DNA of 64,000 nucleotides, taken from contig DASYAE010000203.1 of NCBI GenBank assembly GCA_036501535.1, positions 1 to 64,000 on the forward strand, in the 5' to 3' direction. The translations under genes and the position numbers were made by a program. A model generated the notes under the pieces. The model was not told the DNA's origin and ran no database searches. It saw only the letters and a list, made by a program, of their open reading frames with translations. Position 1 is the stretch's first letter. Each line of letters starts with the position of its first letter. Positions 19,223-27,775 of the stretch are shown piece by piece. This stretch comes from DASYAE01 sp036501535. Its GTDB lineage: Bacteria > Actinomycetota > Actinomycetes > Streptomycetales > Catenulisporaceae.

Positions 19223-22128
19223 CAGTCTTCCCGTCCGCGCAGGGCGACCAGGTCGGCCAGTTCGGCGTTGGACAGTTCGGTGAATGCGGCCTCGCCCGAG
19301 GCCAGCACCCGGTCGGCCAGGTCCCGTTTGACCGCGAGGGCCTGCGCGACGCGTTCTTCGACGGTGCCTTCCGCGATCAGCCGGTGGACCTGGACCGGCT
19401 GGGTCTGGCCGATGCGGTAGGCGCGGTCGGTGGCCTGGTCCTCCACCGCGGGGTTCCACCAGCGGTCGTAGTGCACGACGTGGCCGGCGCGGGTCAGGTT
19501 CAGGCCGACGCCGGCCGCTTTGAGCGAGAGCAGGAACACCGGCACCCCGCCGGCCTGGAAGGCGTCGACCATCTCTTCGCGGCGGCGTACCGGGGTCTGT
19601 CCGTGCAGGAAAGCCGTGGTGATGCCGCGCTGCTCCAGGTGGCGTTCGAGCAGCCGGCCCATCTCCACGTACTGCGTGAAGATCAGGACGCTGCCGTCCT
19701 CGGCCAGGATGGTGTCCAGCAGCTCGTCGAGCAGTTCCAGCTTGCCGGAGCGGCCCGCGGTCGGCCGGCCGCCGCCGCTGCCGCCGGCCTCCTTCTCCTT
19801 CAAGTACTGCGCCGGATGGTTGCAGATCTGCTTGAGGGCGGTCAGCAGCTTGAGGATCAGGCCGCGCCGGGCGATGCCCTCGGCGTCTTCGATGGCTGCC
19901 ATCGTCTCGCGGACGAAGGCCTCGTACAGTGCGGCCTGCTCGCGGGTCAGGACTACCGGATGGTCGGTCTCGGTCTTGCGCGGCAGTTCCGGCGCGATGC
20001 CGGGGTCCGACTTGCGCCGGCGCAGCACGAACGGGCCGATCAGCCGGGCGAGCCGGTCGGCGGTGCCCTGGTCCTGCGCGCCCTCGATGGCCCTCGCGTA
20101 GCGGTCGCGGAACGTCTTGAGCGTGCCGAGCAGGCCGGGCGTGGTCCAGTCCAGCACCGACCACAGCTCGGAGAGGTTGTTCTCCACCGGCGTGCCGGTC
20201 AGTGCGATCCGCGCCGGCGCGCCGATCTCCCGCAGCGCGCGGGCGGTGTGCGAGTACGGGTTCTTAGCGTGTTGTGCCTCGTCGGCGGCTGCCAGCCCCC
20301 ACGGCGTCTGGGCCAGCGTCTCAGCATCCTGGCGCAGCGTGCCGTACGTGGTCAGCACGATCTCGTTCGGCGCAAGGGCGTCGAGATGCCGGCCGGGGCC
20401 GTGGTAGCGGCGCACGGGCGTGCCCGGGGCGAAGCGGTCGATCTCGCGCTCCCAGTTGCCCAGCAGCGATGTCGGGCAGATCACCAGGGTCGGGCCCGCG
20501 GTGTCCGCGGTGCGGCGGCGATGAAGGTGCAGATGCAGGGCGATCAGGGTGATGGTCTTGCCCAGGCCCATGTCGTCGGCCAGGCAACAGCCGAGACCCA
20601 ATGAGGTCATCCGATCCAGCCAGCGCAGTCCGTCGAGCTGGTAGCCGCGCAGCGTCGCCTTCAGGGCCTTGGGCGCGCTGATCGGTTTGATCTTCTCAGC
20701 CTGCGGCGCGGTCAGCCGCTCGCGCAGCTCGGCGATCCAGCCGGTGGCCGCCACCGGGACCGGTTCGCCGTCGATCTCGGCGTTTTCGGTCAGCGCGGCA
20801 CCGAGGGCGTCGATCGCGGTCAGCGGGGTCAGGTCGCGCTTGCCGGCCTTGCGGATCAGGTCCGCGTCGACCAGCACCCACTGGTCGCGCAGCCGCACCA
20901 GGGGCCTGGTCGCCTCGGCCAGCAGGTCCATCTCCGCCTCGGTCAGCGCTTGGCCGTCCAGGGCGATCTGCCAGCGGAACTCGACCAGGGCGTCGAGGCC
21001 GAACAGGGAGCTCACGTCGGAGCCGGGACGCTGGGATGCGGCCACGACCGCCTGCGCGGTCAACGCGCGGGCCAGTTCTTTCGGCAGATGCGCGTCCACG
21101 CCCGCCGCCGAGAGCCTCGCCGCCGTCTCGCCCAGCAGCTCAAGGACCTCTTCGTCGGACAACTCGACCGCGTCGGGAGCCGCGCCCGACAACAGCCGGT
21201 CGAGCACGGGCCACACCCGAGCCGCTCGGCGCAGGGTCAGCAGCGTGTCGATCTGGGCGCGCGTGCCGAAACGCTCGTCCCCGCCGCGCCGCCACACTTG
21301 GGCCGCGTCCGCGACGATCGTGGGGTCGGCCAGGCTGTGCAGCTGTACCACCGCGCGGAACGCCGCCTCGTCGAACTCGATCCGCAGCGAGACGCGCACA
21401 CCCGTGTCCAGCCCCGCAGCCGCCTGTGCAGCCCACTCGCGCAACTCCTGCGCCAGCTGCGGCGCCATGGCGGCGAACACGGCGCCGCCGGTGGCCAGCG
21501 GAGCGCACGCGGTGCGTGGCAGCACATCGGCGACCGCATCGAGGAAGCCGCGCACCAGCGGTTCCGCTTCCGGCAGCGTCAATGGCGCTGTACCAGGGAG
21601 CGGCACTGCACGCGCGGTCGGAGGCATCGCGGCCGCCAGTGCCCGCAGGCGTTCGATGTCGTCGCGGTCCAGCGGCCCGGCCCGCCAGGCGTCGAAGCCC
21701 TCCGGCGACACGCCGGGCAGCAGCCGCCCGCGCGCGACCACGTGTAGCGCGAACAGCGCCGCCGCACCCCAGAACGCGCAGGCCGGATCGGCGTCGGCCC
21801 GCTTCGCCGCCCCCGCGAGCACGGGAAAGGCATCGGCCACCGAGAGCGAGACGACCGGGACCACCTGGCGGCGCACGCCCGAGCCGCGCGCGATCACGAC
21901 TTCCAACTGATCTGCGGCCACAGCTTCGCTCGGCAGGTGCGGTCCGTAGAACACCACTCGGCCCGTACGCGCAGGATCACCCGGCAGAAATACCGCCGCG
22001 CACCGGCTCAGCACGAGCACCTGCGCCGCAGAGAGGGCCGGTTGTGCAGGCTGCGGTTCTGAGCGCGCCGCCGGGATTGCCCCGGCCCTGGGTTTACCGC
22101 CAGCCCTTACGGCCGTCCGCACCGCCAT
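19222..22128 (-). CDS. SNF2/RapA-family DNA-dependent ATPase (DEAD/DEAH-like helicase)
   Basis: A 968-residue SWI2/SNF2 ATPase predicted to translocate on double-stranded DNA. The N-terminal 480 residues are an Ala-rich SNF2-associated region. Motor motifs follow in order: LADDMGLGKTITLIAL (motif I, about 514-520), ICPTSLLGNW (Ia), ADEAQHAKNP (DEAQ box, about 615), LTGTPVENNLSELWSVLDW (III), then the C-terminal RecA lobe with LIFTQYVEMGRLLERHL and DRWWNPAVEDQATDRAYRIGQ (V-VI). It is coupled to the SWIM protein by a 4-base overlap. Bacterial members are linked to transcription recycling or DNA repair; its exact role is unknown. Confidence 0.9.
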   Translation of the reverse strand: MAVRTAVRAGGKPRAGAIPAARSEPQPAQPALSAAQVLVLSRCAAVFLPGDPARTGRVVFYGPHLPSEAVAADQLEVVIARGSGVRRQVVPVVSLSVADAFPVLAGAAKRADADPACAFWGAAALFALHVVARGRLLPGVSPEGFDAWRAGPLDRDDIERLRALAAAMPPTARAVPLPGTAPLTLPEAEPLVRGFLDAVADVLPRTACAPLATGGAVFAAMAPQLAQELREWAAQAAAGLDTGVRVSLRIEFDEAAFRAVVQLHSLADPTIVADAAQVWRRGGDERFGTRAQIDTLLTLRRAARVWPVLDRLLSGAAPDAVELSDEEVLELLGETAARLSAAGVDAHLPKELARALTAQAVVAASQRPGSDVSSLFGLDALVEFRWQIALDGQALTEAEMDLLAEATRPLVRLRDQWVLVDADLIRKAGKRDLTPLTAIDALGAALTENAEIDGEPVPVAATGWIAELRERLTAPQAEKIKPISAPKALKATLRGYQLDGLRWLDRMTSLGLGCCLADDMGLGKTITLIALHLHLHRRRTADTAGPTLVICPTSLLGNWEREIDRFAPGTPVRRYHGPGRHLDALAPNEIVLTTYGTLRQDAETLAQTPWGLAAADEAQHAKNPYSHTARALREIGAPARIALTGTPVENNLSELWSVLDWTTPGLLGTLKTFRDRYARAIEGAQDQGTADRLARLIGPFVLRRRKSDPGIAPELPRKTETDHPVVLTREQAALYEAFVRETMAAIEDAEGIARRGLILKLLTALKQICNHPAQYLKEKEAGGSGGGRPTAGRSGKLELLDELLDTILAEDGSVLIFTQYVEMGRLLERHLEQRGITTAFLHGQTPVRRREEMVDAFQAGGVPVFLLSLKAAGVGLNLTRAGHVVHYDRWWNPAVEDQATDRAYRIGQTQPVQVHRLIAEGTVEERVAQALAVKRDLADRVLASGEAAFTELSNAELADLVALRGRED

Positions 22129-22247
22129 GCTGCCCGGTCCTCCATGCTCGCCTCTGGGCCGACATCCAGCCCTCTTATGTGACGTTGGCCAGGCTATCCG
22201 AACCGTGCAGCGCTTCTGACGCGGCTGCCCTAAACGGTGAGGTGGCG

Positions 22248-22547
22248 CTACTCAGCGCCTGACGCGCACTGCGTCACCGGTTCGGCGTAAAGCTGCCGCA
22301 TCTCTGCTGCGGTCCGGTGCGTCCGCCCGATCAGCTCGGCGGCGCTGTGTGCGGGATCTGCGCCGTCCTGCGATCGGAAGAAAAGGATCAGCTCGACTCG
22401 GCCGTCGTCGCCGGGCCGGGCGCGGATGTGCTCCAGCCGGTCCTCCGGTCCGGCGTGGGCCCAGAGGGCGTCGACCGCCCGGGCGGCCTCCGCCGGGTCC
22501 ACGGCGGCCCCGTCCCGCCGGATCAGGGCCGCGTGCACGAGGTGCAC
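22248..22547 (-). CDS. Small hypothetical protein
   Basis: The 99-residue protein starts at a GTG preceded by a G-rich stretch (GGGGGTG). It has no signal peptide, membrane segment or cysteine cluster. Its composition is mixed alpha/beta, with VELILFFRSQDGADPAHSA as the most structured stretch and a helical end (HRTAAEMRQLYAEPV). Codon use is typical of this genome, which supports a real gene. I recognise no family. It lies downstream of nothing on its strand and is separated from the SNF2 gene by 119 bases, so it could share that transcript. Confidence 0.5.
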   Translation of the reverse strand: MHLVHAALIRRDGAAVDPAEAARAVDALWAHAGPEDRLEHIRARPGDDGRVELILFFRSQDGADPAHSAAELIGRTHRTAAEMRQLYAEPVTQCASGAE

Positions 22548-22931
22548 GTGGTCACCCCCAGGTCAGGTCGCGCCGGGTGCGCGCCGGGACGGACACCGAA
22601 GAGGGCTGAGACTGGGACTGGAACTGGGACTGCGCCGAAGAAGTTCGCGCCGAGAAAGACATGAGGGTACCTCGACTCCGCATCGGATTCTGATCGAAGA
22701 CTGCTTCGGTCCGGTGGGCTGGCTGCTGCCCGTGGCACCCACTCTGACCGAGGCCGGCACGCCGCGTAAGTGAAATCCTCAGGCATGAACCGGCCTGGCC
22801 GGTTCATGCCTACGCGGTCGTTCACCGGGCCGTGCCTGCACGTTCACCTTGACTGGTCCTGATTCAGCGCTGGATCATGGGCACCGATCTTCACGGGAAC
22901 ACTTCGACGCCCCTCGGGGAGGGAGTCACGG
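22548..22931. other. Divergent intergenic region with a perfect palindrome
   Basis: 384 bases between the minus-strand hypothetical gene and the plus-strand LuxR gene. No gene is evident; the open frames here lack start signals and homology. It contains a 31-base palindrome at 22781-22811 and a locally repetitive GGGACTGG/GGAACTGG tract near 22610-22630. It should hold the promoters for both flanking genes. Confidence 0.5.
22781..22811. repeat. 31-nt perfect palindrome
   Basis: AGGCATGAACCGGCC and its exact reverse complement are separated by a single T. It could fold into a 13-14-bp hairpin or act as a dimer-binding operator. It lies 121 bases upstream of the LuxR-type regulator. No gene ends near it in either direction, which argues against a simple terminator. 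Confidence 0.7.
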
Positions 22932-23915
22932 ATGCTCGAAGCTCTTGGACTGAGTACGGCCGCCGCGTCGGTTTACCAGGCGATGCTGGACCATCCGGAG
23001 GCCGGCGTTGCAGGGCTCGCCGAAACCGTCGTGCTGCCGGAGGGGGAGGTGCGCGGCGCGCTCGACGAGCTGGCTGACGTGATGCTGGTACGCGCCTCGC
23101 GCGAGGCCCCCGGCCTGCTGCGCGCGGTGAGTCCCGAGGTGGGCCTGGCCGACCTGGTCCGGCGTCAGGAGGCTGACCTGGCCGCGCGGCAGGCCCGGGT
23201 CGCGGCGGCGCGGGCGGCGGCCACTGCGATGCTCGCGGACCGGGCCGGGAGCGCTGCGGCCGGCGGGATGCGCGGCGAGCGGCTGCTCGGCCTCGACGCG
23301 ATCCAGGGCCGGCTGGAACTGCTGGGCCGGACGATGATGCGCGAGTGCATGGGGGTGCACCCGGGGGCTGCGCAGCGCGCCGACGATCTGGAGGCGGGCC
23401 GGCCGCTCGACGCCGAGGCGATGGCGCGCGGCGTCGCGTTCCGCACCCTCTACCAGGACAGCGTGCGCAACGACGCGGCGACGACCAGCCACGCGCACTG
23501 GCTGCTCGACCACGGCGGGGAGGTGCGCACGGCGCCGGTCCTGCCGCACCGCATGGTGATCGTCGACCGCGAGCAGGCGCTGGTGCCCATCGACCCGGCC
23601 GACTCGCGCAAGGGCGCGTTGCACGTGACCGAGCCCGGCGTCGTCACGGCGCTGGTCGATCTGTTCGAGATGGCCTGGAGCACCGCGGTGCCGCTCGGCG
23701 CGGTGCGGGAGCGCGATCCGGGCACCGGGCTCAGCGAGTCCGAGCGGGAGCTGCTGCGCCTGCTGAGCACCGGGCTGACCGACGAGGGCTGCGCGCACCG
23801 CCTGGGCCTTTCCCTGCGCACCGTGCGCCGGATGATGTCCTCGGTCATGGAGCGGCTGGACGCGACCAGCCGGTTCGAGGCGGGACTCAAGGCGGCGCAG
23901 CGCGGCTGGCTGTAG
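22932..23915 (+). CDS. LuxR-type transcriptional regulator with TrmB-like N-terminus
   Basis: A 327-residue regulator. Residues 1-80 (MLEALGLSTAAASVYQAML, with a winged-helix-like pattern) resemble the TrmB/HTH-45 domain seen in stand-alone actinomycete regulators. A middle sensor-like region follows. The C terminus carries a LuxR helix-turn-helix (LSESERELLRLLSTGL, RLGLSLRTVRRMMSSVMERL, about 262-310). It has no receiver domain and no kinase neighbour. It stands first in front of the nucleotidyltransferase, exporter and NRPS genes on the same strand, so it is a plausible cluster-specific regulator. The 31-base palindrome just upstream is a possible operator. Confidence 0.85.
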   Translation: MLEALGLSTAAASVYQAMLDHPEAGVAGLAETVVLPEGEVRGALDELADVMLVRASREAPGLLRAVSPEVGLADLVRRQEADLAARQARVAAARAAATAMLADRAGSAAAGGMRGERLLGLDAIQGRLELLGRTMMRECMGVHPGAAQRADDLEAGRPLDAEAMARGVAFRTLYQDSVRNDAATTSHAHWLLDHGGEVRTAPVLPHRMVIVDREQALVPIDPADSRKGALHVTEPGVVTALVDLFEMAWSTAVPLGAVRERDPGTGLSESERELLRLLSTGLTDEGCAHRLGLSLRTVRRMMSSVMERLDATSRFEAGLKAAQRGWL

Positions 23916-24046
23916 TCGCCCCGCCCAGGGGCCTGCGACGCGGGCCGGCCGATCTTGCCGCGCCGCTCGCAGTTGCTTATCATGGTGCTGCTTCAATCGG
24001 ACTTCAACGGGCTGTCGGCGGACGTTCATCCAGCGACGGGGGCGAG

Positions 24047-24814
24047 ATGGCGCATATGCACCGGCACCGGCCATACCGGCTGGACGGCCCGTGGCACACC
24101 TGCGCGGTGATCCTGGCCGCGGGGCGGGGCGAGCGGTTGGGCCAGGGCCCGAAGGCGCTGCTGGAGCTGGCCGGCCGGCCGCTGGTCGCGCACGTGGCGG
24201 CCGCCATGGCGGCCAACGAGCACGTCACCTCGCTGGTGATCGCGGCCGGCGACGACCTGGTCGAGCGGATCGAGGGGATCGTCCGGGGCGCCGGGCTCCC
24301 GGTCCCGGTCCGGGTCGTGGCCGGTGGCCGGACCCGACAGGACAGCGCCCGGGCCGGCCTGGCCGCACTGCCTCCGGACGCCCAGTGGGTCGCGATCACC
24401 GATGCGGCCCGGCCGCTCGTCCCGCCCGGGGTCGTCGACGGGCTCATCGCCCGGCTGCGCGAGTTCGCCCTCGGCGCCGATCCGGACCGCCAGCCCTGCG
24501 GCGCCGCACCGGTGGTCCCGGTGGTCGACAGCGTGCACCTGGTGGCCGACGGCGGCGTGCTGGCCCGGCCGTTCGATCGCGAGCTGCTGCGGGCGGCGCA
24601 GACCCCGCAGTTCTTCCGCCGGGAGTGCATCCTCGACGCGCAGGAGATCGCAGGCAACGATGGCGCGGTGCATACCGACGACGTCGGCCTGATGAGCCGG
24701 GTCGGCGGGACGGTCGTCTCTGCGCCGGGCACGGCCGCCAACCTCAAGATCACCTTCTCCGCGGACCTGGCGCTGGCGGAGGCTCTGTACGCGCGGGCCG
24801 TGGCCGACTCCTGA
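24047..24814 (+). CDS. IspD-like (CTP-type) nucleotidyltransferase
   Basis: A 255-residue GT-A-type nucleotidyltransferase. The N-terminal glycine-rich loop VILAAGRGERLGQGPKALLEL (about 21-41) binds the nucleotide triphosphate, and VAITDAARPLVPPGVVDGL, AAQTPQFFRRECIL and AVHTDDVGLMSR match conserved IspD/TarI segments. IspD makes CDP-methylerythritol from MEP and CTP. Here it lies in a secondary-metabolite neighbourhood, not beside ispF, so it may activate a different phosphorylated alcohol or be a second ispD. The ATG at 24047 is preceded by GGGGGCGAG. It lies 131 bases after the LuxR gene and 260 before the exporter. Confidence 0.75.
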   Translation: MAHMHRHRPYRLDGPWHTCAVILAAGRGERLGQGPKALLELAGRPLVAHVAAAMAANEHVTSLVIAAGDDLVERIEGIVRGAGLPVPVRVVAGGRTRQDSARAGLAALPPDAQWVAITDAARPLVPPGVVDGLIARLREFALGADPDRQPCGAAPVVPVVDSVHLVADGGVLARPFDRELLRAAQTPQFFRRECILDAQEIAGNDGAVHTDDVGLMSRVGGTVVSAPGTAANLKITFSADLALAEALYARAVADS

Positions 24815-24839
24815 TTCACGCGCCCTGCTGATTCACGCG
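24811..24839 (+). repeat. Short direct repeat over the nucleotidyltransferase stop codon
   Basis: CTGATTCACGCG occurs at 24811-24822 and again at 24828-24839, a 17-base period. The first copy contains the stop codon of the preceding gene. This may reflect a local tandem duplication; no function is evident. Confidence 0.5.
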
Positions 24840-25074
24840 ACGCGGCGGCGCGGCGCCGCGCTGGCATCTTCGTGCCCGATGAGTTGATGCCAGCCCGCGA
24901 CCCTTCCGCAGACGCCGGGCGCGAAGCAAGAATCTGAGGCACGGCGAGGACGCCGATCGCTGGGAGCTCATGGACGAGCAGTTCAGCGCAATCCCCTCTT
25001 GGATGGAAAGGGCGGAGTCATGCCCGAATCAGGTCTCGCCGCGGTGGCTACCGCCGACGGCCGGGAGTGACGCC

Positions 25075-26343
25075 ATGTCGCAGACTATAGATATCAGGAC
25101 TCGCCCTGCCGCGGCGGCGGGCCCGGCACGGTCCCGGCGCGTCCGCGGCCGCGGCGACTTCCTGCTGCTGTGGTCCGGCCAGACGGTCTCGAAGATCGGC
25201 AACGGCGCGTACAAGGTCGCGTTGGCCTGGTCGGTGTACCGGATCGCCGGCTCGACCGCGGACATGGGCCTGGTCCTGGCGCTCAATCTGGTCCCGGAAC
25301 TGGGGCTGGTGCTCTTCGGCGGCGCGGTCGCGGACCGGTTCCCGCGGCGGGCCGTGGTGATCGCGGCCGACGGCGCGGCGGGCCTGGTCACGCTGGGTCT
25401 CGCGGTCGCCGCGGCGGCCTCGGGCCTGACCGTGCCGATGCTGATGGCCGCGGCCTTCCTGCTCGGCGTGACCAGTGCGTTCTACGGCCCGGCCTACGCC
25501 GCCATGAAGGGCGACCTGGTCGGCGCGGCCGGGGCGCGGACGGCGAACGCGTGGATCGGCGTCTCGGGGAACCTGGCGCGGGTGGCCGGCCCGGCGGTCG
25601 CCGGCATCGCCTTCGCGTTCGGCGGGGCGGGCGTCGTGTTCGGCTTCGACGCGGCCACGTTCGCCCTCGCGGTCGGTGCCACGCTGCTGATCCGGACTAG
25701 GGCGCCGCGCCCCGCCGTCGCGCAGGAGGCGAGTTTCCGGCGCGAAGTGGCCGAGGGCGTGGCGTACACCGCAAAGACCGGATGGCTCATGCTGCTGCTG
25801 GCCGTCTCGCTGATCGCGAACTTCGCCTGCCTCGCGCCCTATGCCGTGCTGCTTCCGGCGCTCGTCGAAGGGCACGGAGACGGTGTCAGCCTGCTCGGGC
25901 TGCTCAATGCCGCGGAGATCGCGGCGGCGATCGTGGGCGCGATCGTGATCGGGCGGCTCGGCTCACGGCTGCCGGCCGGCGTCGCCATGCTCGTACTCGC
26001 CGCGCTGCTCGGCACGGGCACGCTCACCCTCGGCCTGTCCAGCGGCCGGCCCGCAGCGCTGTTCGCCGGGGTGCTGCTGATCGGCGCCGGGCTCTCGTTC
26101 GACGTGATCGAGCAGACCCTGATGCAGGCACTGGTGCCGCGGCGGCTGCTCTCCCGGGTCTACGCGGTCAACACGGCGGTCTCGTACTCGCTCCTGCCAG
26201 CTGGCTACGCGCTGGCCGGATTCACCGCCCGGCAGACCGGATCGGCAACGGTGCTCGCGGCCGGCGGCGCGGTTCTCGCCGCGACATGCCTGCTCGCGGC
26301 GCCGCTCCCGGCAGTGCGCCGGATGAACCGGGCAGAGTGCTGA
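25075..26343 (+). CDS. MFS transporter, probable product exporter
   Basis: A 422-residue integral membrane protein of the major facilitator superfamily, EntS/MFS_3-like. About twelve hydrophobic segments are visible, starting with FLLLWSGQTVSKIGNGAYKV. The A-like motif between TM2 and TM3 is GGAVADRFPRRAVV. The start at 25075 (MSQTIDIRT) follows GGGAG. An alternative ATG at 24970 would add 35 residues with no membrane or homology support. It begins the tightly packed MFS-condensation-adenylation-transferase run (75-base gap to the next gene), so export of, or self-protection from, the product is likely. Confidence 0.85.
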   Translation: MSQTIDIRTRPAAAAGPARSRRVRGRGDFLLLWSGQTVSKIGNGAYKVALAWSVYRIAGSTADMGLVLALNLVPELGLVLFGGAVADRFPRRAVVIAADGAAGLVTLGLAVAAAASGLTVPMLMAAAFLLGVTSAFYGPAYAAMKGDLVGAAGARTANAWIGVSGNLARVAGPAVAGIAFAFGGAGVVFGFDAATFALAVGATLLIRTRAPRPAVAQEASFRREVAEGVAYTAKTGWLMLLLAVSLIANFACLAPYAVLLPALVEGHGDGVSLLGLLNAAEIAAAIVGAIVIGRLGSRLPAGVAMLVLAALLGTGTLTLGLSSGRPAALFAGVLLIGAGLSFDVIEQTLMQALVPRRLLSRVYAVNTAVSYSLLPAGYALAGFTARQTGSATVLAAGGAVLAATCLLAAPLPAVRRMNRAEC

Positions 26344-26418
26344 TCCCGCGCCCGACCGACCGCCAGAGAACAGTCCCCTGACTTCACCCCCGTTCCCAGG
26401 ATCCGCAAGGAGGACCCG

Positions 26419-27759
26419 GTGACCGCGACAGCCCTGCGTCAGCGCACTGCGATGACCCGGCGCGTGCCCACGAGCATCAAGCAGGCCGGGCGCCTGGCCG
26501 TGGTGTACGACCCGGACAGCTGGCGGAAGTGGCCGCCGTGCGTCTTCGGCCTCGAAATCGACGGGCCGCTGGACGCCGGGCTGCTCGAACGCAGCCTGAC
26601 CTGCGTCGCGCGCCGGCACACTGCGCTGCGCACATACTTCCCCGACTTCGGCGCGCTCGACCACGGGTACTGCCTTGCCCCGCAGGACGTCGAATGGCCG
26701 GTCCGGTACGTCGACCTGCGCGGTCTGACAGGGCACGAACGAGACCAGGCCGAGCACGCTGCGACCGCGTGGCTGCAGGACTACTTCGATCCGGCCGCGC
26801 CACCGCTGTTCCGGGCCTACCTCGTCCGGTACGACGACGAGCGGTGGCTGCTCGGCGTGGCGGTGGACCACCTGGTGTTCGACGGCTCCTCGATTCCGGT
26901 GTTCCTGGACGACCTGGCCCGCGTGTACGGCGAACTGCTACGCGGCCGCGACGAATCCGAGCTCGTACGCGACGTCTCCGACTTCGCGGCGTTCAGCGCG
27001 CTGGAGCGCGAGTGGCTCGCCGGGCCGGTCGCGGACAGGGCCCTGCGACACTGGCGCCCGATCTGGGACGGCGCGGGCCCGTTCCCGGCAGCGAACCTGC
27101 CGACCCGCCCCGACGCGCCGGACCGGCGGCCCGAGGGCGCCATCTGGAGCCGGCGGCTGCCCGCCGACCGGGTGCGCGCCGCGCGCTCCGGGCTCGCCTG
27201 CGGCTATGTCTCGCCCTTCGCTCAGGCCGCCAGCGCCGTGCTGTTCGCGCTCGGCGAGATCACCGGCCGCGACGATCGGGCGCTGCTCTACTCCAGCTCG
27301 CGCCGGTTCACCACCGAGTCCGCGGAGCTGATCGGCGACCTGACCGACAAGACCCTGCTTCGCGTCCGGACCCCGGCCTCGACCGGCCTGGCCGAGCTGA
27401 CGGCGCAGGTGCGTGACATGAGCCTCGACGCGGCGGACCACGCGACGATCCCGTTCGAGTGCATCCGCGACGCGCTGGTCCCCGACCCCGCGGATCAGCG
27501 TCCTGCGGCGCCCTTCGTCATGCTCAACGTCGACGCGCTGCCGCCGGCGCCGGCCTTCGACGGTCTCGTCACCCGGTTAGCCTGCCCGGTCAGCGCGGAT
27601 GCCTTCAGCGAGCACGGCTGGCTCGCCGTGGAACTGGAGGGCACCGATCCGCAGTGGATGACGCTGAGCTGCGGCTACCAGTCAAGCCTCTTCGACGACC
27701 GGACGGTCGCCGACCTCATGACGCGGGTCGCCGCGTCGCTCACCCGCCAAGCTCAGTGA
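26419..27759 (+). CDS. Stand-alone NRPS condensation-domain protein
   Basis: A 446-residue protein with the fold signatures of NRPS condensation domains and nothing else. The core motif reads VDHLVFDGSS (150-158), so the usual HHxxxDG has Asp in place of the first His while the catalytic second His and the Asp-Gly pair remain. RHTALRTYF (about 66-74) matches motif C2 and NVDALPP is in the C-terminal lobe. It should join an acceptor amine or hydroxyl to a carrier-bound acyl group, probably from the next protein. GTG start with AAGGAGGA upstream. Codon 387 is TTA (27577-27579), the only one I noticed in this cluster, suggesting bldA-type control. It lies 16 bases before the adenylation gene. 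Confidence 0.87.
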   Translation: MTATALRQRTAMTRRVPTSIKQAGRLAVVYDPDSWRKWPPCVFGLEIDGPLDAGLLERSLTCVARRHTALRTYFPDFGALDHGYCLAPQDVEWPVRYVDLRGLTGHERDQAEHAATAWLQDYFDPAAPPLFRAYLVRYDDERWLLGVAVDHLVFDGSSIPVFLDDLARVYGELLRGRDESELVRDVSDFAAFSALEREWLAGPVADRALRHWRPIWDGAGPFPAANLPTRPDAPDRRPEGAIWSRRLPADRVRAARSGLACGYVSPFAQAASAVLFALGEITGRDDRALLYSSSRRFTTESAELIGDLTDKTLLRVRTPASTGLAELTAQVRDMSLDAADHATIPFECIRDALVPDPADQRPAAPFVMLNVDALPPAPAFDGLVTRLACPVSADAFSEHGWLAVELEGTDPQWMTLSCGYQSSLFDDRTVADLMTRVAASLTRQAQ

Positions 27760-27775
27760 GAGGACCCCGAAAGCC

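Noticed and set aside
22426..22773. Plus-strand open frame in the intergenic region before the LuxR gene
   Set aside because: No ribosome-binding site or homology, and it overlaps the minus-strand hypothetical gene.
24047..24814. Phosphonate biosynthesis reading of the nucleotidyltransferase
   Set aside because: No PEP mutase, decarboxylase or related genes are anywhere near it.
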